Shown here piece after piece: positions 39,971-46,139 of a stretch of 46,139 nt of DNA. The translations under genes and the position numbers were made by a program. How positions within the stretch are numbered: position 1 is the first letter of the stretch; every line of letters starts with the position of its first letter. The stretch is from JAUHWL01 sp964416385 (GTDB taxonomy: Bacteria > Bacteroidota > Bacteroidia > Flavobacteriales > Schleiferiaceae), in assembly GCA_964416385.1 (NCBI GenBank), contig CAYQDW010000013.1, positions 1-46,139 on the forward strand, in the 5' to 3' direction. Below the pieces are notes generated by a model. The model was not told where the DNA came from. It searched no databases and saw nothing but the letters and a program-made list of their open reading frames with translations.

Positions 39971-40771
39971 ATGTTTAATAATGCACCTATCGGAATTTTT
40001 GATAGCGGAGTTGGTGGTTTAACCGTTGCTCGTGCAATCGCTAAATTTTTGCCTAAAGAGCAATTTATTTATTATGGTGATACGGCCCATTTGCCTTATG
40101 GCGATAAGAGTGAAGATGCCATTAAAACGTACAGCAAAAACATAACCCAGTTTTTAATTGATGCCGGATGCAAGGCCGTTGTTGTTGCTTGCAATACGGC
40201 CAGTGCAGTGGCCTATGATACGCTGGTAGAGACTTTTGGTGCAATGCTGCCCATCATTAATGTGCTAGACCCCGTTGTAGCCGCGGTATCGCACAAAAAA
40301 TATGCACAGGTGGGTGTAATTGGTACACGCGCTACCGTTAAAAGCCAAGCTTATGTTAAACGTTTAAAAGCTTTTAATGAAGGTCTTGAGGTAAGGAGCT
40401 TGGCAACACCATTGTTGGTTCCGGTTATAGAAGAAGGCTTTGCGCATTCTGCTATTAGCACAGAAGTTTTGCGTTATTACTTAGATCAAAAAGAATTAGA
40501 GCATATTGATGCGTTGATACTTGGTTGCACACATTATCCTATACTACATCAAGAAATTGAGCAATATCTTACGCAATCGGTTGAGGTAATTGATTCCCCT
40601 TACATTGTAGCACAAGCTGTTGGACAGATCTTAGAAAAAGAGGGCTTGCTTGCCGATGAATCTACTGGCACAAAAGTTTTCTATGTGAGTGATTATACAG
40701 ACACCTTTGCCCGCATTGCGCAGCACTTTTTTGGCACAGAGGTTGCTTTGATCGAAAAAAAAATCATGTAA
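39971..40771 (+). CDS. murI: Glutamate racemase
   Basis: This 266-residue enzyme starts MFNNAPIGIFDSGVGGLTVA, with the catalytic-site cysteines in VVACNTASA and LILGCTHYP, the two-cysteine arrangement that deprotonates and reprotonates glutamate to give D-Glu for peptidoglycan. GDTAHLPYG is also conserved. ATG 39971 fits the family N-terminus; an ATG 15 nt earlier would add residues encoded by the promoter box. Divergent from the sensor kinase. Confidence 0.96.
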   Translation: MFNNAPIGIFDSGVGGLTVARAIAKFLPKEQFIYYGDTAHLPYGDKSEDAIKTYSKNITQFLIDAGCKAVVVACNTASAVAYDTLVETFGAMLPIINVLDPVVAAVSHKKYAQVGVIGTRATVKSQAYVKRLKAFNEGLEVRSLATPLLVPVIEEGFAHSAISTEVLRYYLDQKELEHIDALILGCTHYPILHQEIEQYLTQSVEVIDSPYIVAQAVGQILEKEGLLADESTGTKVFYVSDYTDTFARIAQHFFGTEVALIEKKIM

Positions 40772-40806
40772 GTGCGGCAACAATATTCAGTTTTGGAATA
40801 CGTTCA

Positions 40807-40839
40807 TTTCCTTTAACTGCTTGCCAAAGCGTACATTTG
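40807..40839 (+). promoter_or_regulatory. Promoter for the GT2/dihydroorotase operon
   Basis: TTTC (40807-40810), a 21-bp spacer and a perfect TACATTTG (40832-40839) form a Bacteroidota-type promoter. The GT2 ATG is 18 nt downstream of the box. Confidence 0.5.
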
Positions 40840-40857
40840 CAAAATTGAAATCGTTTA

Positions 40858-41592
40858 ATGTCTGAGGCTCTCGTAATTATTCCCACGTACAATGAAAAGG
40901 AAAATATAGAACGCATCTTGCGGGCTGTATTTGCTTTACCTGATGCCTTTGATGTGCTTGTTATTGATGATGGCAGTCCTGATGGTACCGCAGAAATTGT
41001 AAAACATTTACAAGGTGAATTTTCTGATGCGTTGCATTTGGTAGAACGCACGGGCAAGCTTGGATTGGGCACCGCATACATTGCTGGGTTTGAATGGGCG
41101 CTTAAAAGAGCGTATGAATTCATTTTTGAAATGGATGCCGATTTTAGCCATAACCCAAAAGATTTGTGCCGATTATATCATACGGCTAAAGAAAATGGGC
41201 ATGATGTGGTTATTGGGTCGCGCTACATTAATGGCGTAAATGTTGTAAACTGGCCTATGAGCCGCGTTTTATTGAGCTATTTCGCCAGTGCATACGTGCG
41301 GTTTATTACCGGTATGCCGGTGCAAGACAGCACTGCGGGTTTCATTTGTTACCGAAAAAATGTTTTAGAAACCATTGATTTAAAACGAATTCATTTTGTG
41401 GGTTATGCATTTCAGATCGAAATGAAATTTACCGCATGGAAGCACAACTTTAAGCTAAAAGAAATACCAGTCATTTTTACAGATCGTTCTTTGGGTACCT
41501 CTAAAATGTCTAAGGGCATCATCAGAGAAGCCGTTTTTGGGGTGATTTCCCTGAAAATCAAAAGCTATTTTAGACGATACACAAAAAAATAA
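40858..41592 (+). CDS. Polyprenol-phosphate mannose synthase-like GT2
   Basis: This 244-residue GT2 enzyme has IIPTYNEKENIERIL at the N-terminus, the nucleotide-binding IDDGSPDGT, the metal-binding EMDADFSHNP and a late GTSKMSKGI motif, as in dolichol-/polyprenol-phosphate mannosyltransferases. It has no C-terminal membrane helices (soluble, peripheral type). The product would be a lipid-linked sugar, usable by GT-C enzymes such as those encoded in this window. The nucleotide sugar (GDP-mannose or another) is inferred from the family. 31 nt upstream of dihydroorotase. Confidence 0.92.
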   Translation: MSEALVIIPTYNEKENIERILRAVFALPDAFDVLVIDDGSPDGTAEIVKHLQGEFSDALHLVERTGKLGLGTAYIAGFEWALKRAYEFIFEMDADFSHNPKDLCRLYHTAKENGHDVVIGSRYINGVNVVNWPMSRVLLSYFASAYVRFITGMPVQDSTAGFICYRKNVLETIDLKRIHFVGYAFQIEMKFTAWKHNFKLKEIPVIFTDRSLGTSKMSKGIIREAVFGVISLKIKSYFRRYTKK

Positions 41593-41623
41593 AACCTACG
41601 TAAACAAAGGGTCGGAAGGATTC

Positions 41624-42967
41624 ATGAAGAGTTATTTAATTAAAAATGCCAACATAGTAAATGAAGGCACCGTTAGTCAGCAAGATGTTTTGATTAACCG
41701 CGGACGAATAGAACGCATAGACCAACTTATTTCTCCAAGAAACAACGAAATCAAAATCATTGATGCCAATGGCCAGTATTTATTACCAGGCGTTATTGAT
41801 GATCAGGTTCATTTTCGTGAACCAGGCTTAACGCATAAAGGCGATATTTATACAGAAAGCCGCGCTGCTGTTGCTGGTGGAATTACCAGTTTTATGGAGC
41901 AGCCAAACACAGTGCCGCAAGCAACTACAATAGAGCTGCTTGAAGAAAAATATGCACTGGCAGCAACCAAAAGCTTAGCCAACTACAGTTTTAATCTGGG
42001 TGCAACAAACAAAAACATAGAGGAGCTATTAAAGGCCGATAAGAAAAAGCATGCCGGAATTAAAATATTCATGGGTAGTAGTACCGGTAATATGCTTGTA
42101 GACGATCATGCTGCTTTAGAACGCATTTTTAGTGAAGTAGATCATCAACTCATTGTACATTGTGAGGACGAAGCTACCATCCACAAAAATTTGGCGCATT
42201 ATAAGGCCAAGTACGGCAACGAAATACCAATGAGCGCGCATCCGCTTATTAGAAGCGAGGAGGCCTGTTATCTCAGCAGTAGCTTTGCAGTTAACTTGGC
42301 TAAAAAACATGATGCAAGACTTCACGTTTTTCATATATCAACCGCAAAAGAAACCGATCTCTTTACCAATAAGAAGCCGCTTGAGAAAAAGCGGATTACC
42401 TCTGAAGCCTGTGTGCACCATTTGTGGTTTACTGATGCAGATTATGAAAGTAAAGGCAGTCTTATTAAGTGGAACCCGTCTGTGAAAACGGAAGCAGACC
42501 GCCAAGGTATTTGGGCCGCTTTGCTCGATGACCGTATTGATGTGATTGCCACAGACCATGCCCCGCATACTTTTGATGAAAAACAGAGCCTTTACGAAAA
42601 TGCACCAAGTGGCGGCCCGTTGGTGCAGCATGCCTTGGTGGCCATGATGGAGTTTGTGCACAAAGAGGTCATAAGTATAGAAAGGCTTGTGCAGAAAATG
42701 TGTCACAATCCAGCAATACTTTTTGGCATAAAAGACCGTGGGTTTCTCCGTGAGGGTTATTTTGCAGACTTGGTGTTGGTAGACGCTCATCGCCCATGGA
42801 ATGTGAACGAAGACAACATTTTATACAAATGTGGTTGGAGTCCGTTTATGGGGCAGCAATTTAAAAGCCGCATAACACACACTTTTGTTAATGGACACCT
42901 GGTTTATAAAGGCGGAACATTTGATGAATCTCAAAAAGGTAGCCGACTTGTTTTTGAGCGCGACTAA
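41624..42967 (+). CDS. pyrC: Dihydroorotase (class I type)
   Basis: This 447-residue amidohydrolase has PGVIDDQVHFREPGLTHKGD near residue 55, GIKIFMGSSTGN, HCEDE, HVFHISTAKE and VIATDHAPHTFDEK, all dihydroorotase core motifs. It cyclises carbamoyl-aspartate to dihydroorotate in pyrimidine synthesis. In most class I enzymes the first metal motif is HxH; here the first position is Gln61 (QxH). I believe Flavobacteria-type enzymes commonly show this, but I could not verify it. The C-terminus overlaps the DUF4296 gene by 44 nt. Confidence 0.93.
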   Translation: MKSYLIKNANIVNEGTVSQQDVLINRGRIERIDQLISPRNNEIKIIDANGQYLLPGVIDDQVHFREPGLTHKGDIYTESRAAVAGGITSFMEQPNTVPQATTIELLEEKYALAATKSLANYSFNLGATNKNIEELLKADKKKHAGIKIFMGSSTGNMLVDDHAALERIFSEVDHQLIVHCEDEATIHKNLAHYKAKYGNEIPMSAHPLIRSEEACYLSSSFAVNLAKKHDARLHVFHISTAKETDLFTNKKPLEKKRITSEACVHHLWFTDADYESKGSLIKWNPSVKTEADRQGIWAALLDDRIDVIATDHAPHTFDEKQSLYENAPSGGPLVQHALVAMMEFVHKEVISIERLVQKMCHNPAILFGIKDRGFLREGYFADLVLVDAHRPWNVNEDNILYKCGWSPFMGQQFKSRITHTFVNGHLVYKGGTFDESQKGSRLVFERD

Positions 42968-43337
42968 AAGCGCGCTGCGCATTTTAATAACGGCTTTCTT
43001 AGTAATGGCCTGTGAAGATCATGATGTGCATTTACCGGAGGGCTATTTGCCTCAAGATAAAATGGTAGACCTCATGGTAGATATTCATTTGGTTGAAGGT
43101 GCGCGTAGTGGAAACCTATTGTTGGGCGATACCAATGCGTTGCCTGATTATTATGCTCACATTTACAAAAAGTATGGTTTAACAGCTGAAGCCTTCAAGG
43201 AGAACTTTTATTGGTATGCTCAAAATCCAACCGAAATGAAAGCGGTGTATGAAGAGGTTATTGTGGCCTTGAATAAGTTGGAAGAAGAGGTAAAGAAAGT
43301 GGGTCCAGATGAAGATGTGTCAAAATTGGATGAATAA
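42924..43337 (+). CDS. DUF4296 lipoprotein
   Basis: This protein of about 137 residues has a signal sequence and lipobox (LITAFLVMAC). The DUF4296 core follows: MVDLMVDIHLVEGA, YYAHIYKKYGLTAEAFKENF and a helical C-terminus. These are small helical lipoproteins of unknown function in Bacteroidota. ATG 42924 gives a long n-region; TTG 42954 is an alternative start nearer the hydrophobic part. The gene overlaps pyrC and is probably co-translated with it. Confidence 0.83.
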   Translation: MNLKKVADLFLSATKSALRILITAFLVMACEDHDVHLPEGYLPQDKMVDLMVDIHLVEGARSGNLLLGDTNALPDYYAHIYKKYGLTAEAFKENFYWYAQNPTEMKAVYEEVIVALNKLEEEVKKVGPDEDVSKLDE

Positions 43338-43397
43338 TACAATTAATGGCATGGCGCAAAAAACTGTGCTTTCGCTTTTAACAAATTCATGAATTGG

Positions 43398-44843
43398 TTA
43401 GGGCAGGACAGAGGTGGTGTTTGGCGGCTGAGACGTGCATCTTTCAAATAACTCAAAGATCTGCATTGTTAAGGGTAACTTACAGTATTGCGGATCGCTG
43501 AAATTCTCATCCTTTTTAGCTACCACGTATTCTGCCTCAGGAAACTTAGTAACATCTACAAATTGAATCTGGTGTTTACGCATTAAATACGCCTTAAAAG
43601 ACCATTCATAGTTCGCTTTCTTTGAAGCTCCTATCTTCGCGTCTTTGCCCAAATAAAGGCCAATTGCATCTACATCGGTAAGCATTTCAACATCTCGTTT
43701 GGGCTCGCCTGCAAGAAAAACGGTTAAAGCAATGGTTATGAGGAGTACCGTAAAACCAGCGCCATTAAGCAATCTCCTAAACTTAAGATTAATCTGTTCT
43801 TCCAAGAATTTGATTTGCGGCAGAATGAGCATTGCAAGTGCCATGGTAAAAAACGGTAGTGACGTTAAAAGATAAAAACTGCGTTGCACTTTGGTAAGCA
43901 TTAAAGGCAACATGCCAGCAGCACCAATGATGATAAAGAATAAAAACGTTTTCTTTTGCGCCAATTGAAATAGGCCAACTTTTTTCCTGAACAAGATCGT
44001 AACAAATAGAGCTATAAGCATGGGTATGATGATCTGTCCCATCCACTCACCGAGAATCCAAAAGCGAGAAGTAACTACTGGTATTTCGTTAATACGCTGT
44101 AGTGTGCGGTAAAAAAAGTAGTTCTCCATAAATTCTTTTGTGGCAGGCAATAAGAAGAGAAGCGCAATGCCACCAAGCACCAAAGTGGCGTAAATAAAAC
44201 TGAGCAACAGCATTTTTTGAAAGCTGAGGTTGCGCCATATCAACCAAAATGCGAATATGGCAACCAACGGAAATAAACCTGCCGGGCCTTTTGTCATAAA
44301 CGCAGCCCAAGTTGCTAGGGCACTTGCAATAAGCCAAATCCATTTTATGGTTGGCGCATCTAAGGCTTTTTTTATCCAAAGTATGCTCAGCAAGACCCAT
44401 AGCACCATTGTGTTTTCCATCATATTATGGCGATACGCCCAATGCGCAACAGGGATACTTATGCAGAGGAATAAAGGGAGCCACCAACTACTTGCCTCAG
44501 ACGGTAAAAATGCCTTCCAAGTTTTATTAATGAGTATAGCAAGCAGAATAAACGTTAGCAAAATGTAAAAACGTTCAATAAAGATGCTGCTTCCAAACGC
44601 ATAAAAAAATGCAGCCAAAAGCCACGTTGCAAGCGGTGGATTTTCATGATAGGTGTTCAGACCATGGAAGTCGTCTGTATAGTAAAGCATCCAGGGTGAG
44701 CCTTTGCCAAGAGCCAGATTATGTGATACGGCTGTGTACATTTCGCCATCCATGAACATGCCATCCATGAACAACAGGGGTAAAAATGCGGCAAGGCAAA
44801 GAGCCAGCGCCAACACAACTAATGACGACTGTTGTATTTTCAT
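43398..44843 (-). CDS. GT39/ArnT-like membrane glycosyltransferase
   Basis: This 481-residue protein has about eleven membrane helices. The first periplasmic loop has MDGEMYTAVSHNLALGKG and HENPPLATWLLAAFFYAFG, a recognisable PMT/ArnT (GT39, GT-C) pattern: an acidic pair, then a PPL motif. It should transfer a sugar from a polyprenyl-phosphate donor onto lipid or protein at the periplasmic face. The acceptor is unknown. The promoter box lies 43 nt upstream. Convergent with the DUF4296 gene. Confidence 0.9.
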   Translation of the reverse strand: MKIQQSSLVVLALALCLAAFLPLLFMDGMFMDGEMYTAVSHNLALGKGSPWMLYYTDDFHGLNTYHENPPLATWLLAAFFYAFGSSIFIERFYILLTFILLAILINKTWKAFLPSEASSWWLPLFLCISIPVAHWAYRHNMMENTMVLWVLLSILWIKKALDAPTIKWIWLIASALATWAAFMTKGPAGLFPLVAIFAFWLIWRNLSFQKMLLLSFIYATLVLGGIALLFLLPATKEFMENYFFYRTLQRINEIPVVTSRFWILGEWMGQIIIPMLIALFVTILFRKKVGLFQLAQKKTFLFFIIIGAAGMLPLMLTKVQRSFYLLTSLPFFTMALAMLILPQIKFLEEQINLKFRRLLNGAGFTVLLITIALTVFLAGEPKRDVEMLTDVDAIGLYLGKDAKIGASKKANYEWSFKAYLMRKHQIQFVDVTKFPEAEYVVAKKDENFSDPQYCKLPLTMQIFELFERCTSQPPNTTSVLP

Positions 44844-44886
44844 AGCAGAAAGTGTAACATCACGAATGACCTTTATAAATAGACGG

Positions 44887-44916
44887 CAAAGCTATTAAAC
44901 CATAACCACGCAGAAA
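44887..44916 (-). promoter_or_regulatory. Promoter for the GT39-like gene (TTTC-N18-TAGCTTTG)
   Basis: On the minus strand TTTC (44916-44913), an 18-bp spacer and a perfect TAGCTTTG (44894-44887) form the pattern. The ATG at 44843 follows 43 nt downstream, so unlike uvrC and murI this mRNA has a leader. Confidence 0.45.
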
Positions 44917-45069
44917 TAAGCTTTAGCCATATTAGGCATAAGCCATAGCGGGGCGAAAAAGATTGATGATTTCTGAAATTTCATATCTAATTCACATTGA
45001 TGTGAGCATTTTTACCATACAGTAAATTGCGGACGGCTTTGGTCTCTCAGATCTATTTACTGAATTGGA

Positions 45070-46089
45070 CTAATTACAAAAACGTTCACGGTAATACGGC
45101 ACAAACTCCGCTACACTACTGATTACATCGTGAAACGAAATACCCAGAACTTCCTGTGCTTTGGTGTTGTCGTATTTCCAACGGTTTGTAGCGGTTCGGG
45201 AGGTTTCTTTGGTAACCAGTGGGTCTGTACCAAAGATCAGGCTGCGTATGTATTCGGTACGCCACAAAAAGTTTAAAATAAATGTGTTTGATGCCTTTTG
45301 TGGAGGCGTATGTCCATACGCTTTTGCCAGCGCATTGAACAATTCGCGGTACGGCAAATTCTGCCCAACAAGTATAAAGCGCTCTGCATGTATTTGCTTG
45401 TCAGTGAGTGTGAGAAGCGCATGTATCACATCGCGAACGTCTACAAATCCGCCAGCACCATCAGAGTAATATTTAAAAGGTTTAGAAAAGCGTTTGAAGA
45501 ACTTATTGCTGCTATGATTCCAATTGCCTGGCCCAACAATAATTCCTGGATTTACAATGCCAGCTGTTAGACCCTCTTCAATGCCACGCCAAACTTCTAG
45601 CTCTGCACCGTACTTACTAATGGCGTAGTTGCTATTTTCATCACTGTCTTTCCAGAGTGTTTTCTCGGTGATCTTTTGGCTCTGGTCTTTTACCCTTCCT
45701 AGCGCAGCAACGCTACTAACATGGGCAAAGTAATTAACACCATTTGCCAGAGCGGCATTGACCAGGTTTGCCGTAATAAGCGGGTTTATGGTGCGCAAGC
45801 GGTGCGCATCTTGCGGGCGAAAACTCACTTGTGCTGCGCAATGGTATATGGTTGTTATACCAGCACAAACGGCATCAACATCAACAGGATTTTCTAAGTC
45901 AGCATCTACCCACTCAATCTGTGCCATGAATGTTGCGGCTGTCTCCTTAGCGTAAAAGGAAAAGGCTAGCTCTGTATCGGTAATGTTACTGTTAGCACGT
46001 TTAGTAGCGCGCACTTTTTCGCCACGCTTCAGCAATGCATAGATGAGATGGCTGCCAACCAGCCCTGTGCCTCCAGTTACAAGATTCAT
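45070..46089 (-). CDS. NAD-dependent epimerase/dehydratase (SDR)
   Basis: This 339-residue extended SDR protein starts MNLVTGGTGLVGSHL, with the Rossmann motif GGTGLVG (6-12), the catalytic-type SNYAISKYGAELE (YxxxK) and GIVNPGIIVGPGNW. It resembles sugar-nucleotide epimerases and dihydroflavonol-reductase-like SDRs; the substrate is not determined. ATG 46089 is preferred over an in-frame ATG 18 nt upstream because the latter lies beyond a promoter-like TATTTTCG box (46094-46101). The C-terminal half of the protein is complete within the window. Confidence 0.9.
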   Translation of the reverse strand: MNLVTGGTGLVGSHLIYALLKRGEKVRATKRANSNITDTELAFSFYAKETAATFMAQIEWVDADLENPVDVDAVCAGITTIYHCAAQVSFRPQDAHRLRTINPLITANLVNAALANGVNYFAHVSSVAALGRVKDQSQKITEKTLWKDSDENSNYAISKYGAELEVWRGIEEGLTAGIVNPGIIVGPGNWNHSSNKFFKRFSKPFKYYSDGAGGFVDVRDVIHALLTLTDKQIHAERFILVGQNLPYRELFNALAKAYGHTPPQKASNTFILNFLWRTEYIRSLIFGTDPLVTKETSRTATNRWKYDNTKAQEVLGISFHDVISSVAEFVPYYRERFCN

Positions 46090-46093
46090 AGCG

Positions 46094-46101
46094 CGAAAAT
46101 A
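46094..46101 (-). promoter_or_regulatory. Promoter-like box for the epimerase gene (TATTTTCG)
   Basis: TATTTTCG on the minus strand matches TAnnTTTG at all but one position and lies 4 nt before the ATG, the same geometry as for murI and uvrC. Confidence 0.35.
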
Positions 46102-46139
46102 CTTCAAACAATGTGCACCGTAGGGTAGAATTTATGAAT

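Noticed and set aside
1..46139. tRNA, rRNA or CRISPR loci
   Set aside because: No cloverleaf with T-loop and CCA-proximal stem, rRNA core segments or short regularly spaced repeats were recognised on either strand.

Overview
The window looks like chromosomal DNA from a gliding, T9SS-bearing member of the Bacteroidota (Flavobacteriales-like). Evidence: a ricT - gldH - penicillin-binding protein 1A block, three large secreted proteins ending in gliding-motility-associated (type B) T9SS sorting domains, DUF4421 and DUF4296 proteins, and repeated promoter boxes of the Bacteroidota form TAnnTTTG. I recognise no rRNA, tRNA, CRISPR array, phage module or intact insertion sequence.

Layout. (1) 17-9874, plus strand: one very compact operon of ten genes, most joined by 4-nt ATGA/GTGA/CTGA overlaps. 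It holds a TetR regulator, a LolA-like periplasmic carrier, two FtsX/LolCE-type permeases, a LolD-like ATPase, two DUF4421 outer-membrane proteins, another outer-membrane beta-barrel, an iodotyrosine-deiodinase-like flavoprotein and a cardiolipin synthase. I read it as an envelope export or lipid-trafficking cassette. (2) 9942-13914, minus: a patatin/beta-barrel fusion and uvrC. (3) 13954-20264, minus: three paralogous T9SS cargo genes; two of them share a 990-bp block with no mismatch that I can see. (4) 20375-24964: a PAP2-like membrane protein, then ricT, gldH and PBP1A. (5) 25019-26566: the two CoA-transferase subunits. (6) 26961-31727: three consecutive GT-C-like polytopic membrane proteins. 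(7) 31744-36584, minus: a 40-residue membrane protein coupled to an IsdG-like monooxygenase, a hairpin-rich REP-like intergenic element, and a four-gene operon (serine hydrolase, DUF5684 protein, DEDD exonuclease, double ABC ATPase). (8) 36785-46089: peroxiredoxin, hemW with a sensor kinase, murI, a dolichol-phosphate-mannose-synthase-like GT2, dihydroorotase, a DUF4296 lipoprotein, a GT39-like protein and an NAD-dependent epimerase.

How it fits together. Much of the window concerns the cell envelope: lipoprotein or lipid handling (region 1), cardiolipin, peptidoglycan (murI, PBP1A), gliding (GldH), T9SS-exported surface proteins, and glycosylation, where a polyprenyl-phosphate-sugar synthase could feed the GT-C enzymes. 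The most notable points are the region 1 cassette, the recent sequence homogenisation inside the T9SS array, start codons lying 4-5 nt behind the promoter box (apparent leaderless mRNAs) for uvrC, murI and the epimerase, a probable CTG start at 6521, and a conserved dehalogenase triad in the nitroreductase-family protein. All functional calls come from reading the sequence and remembered family features; no database search was run.
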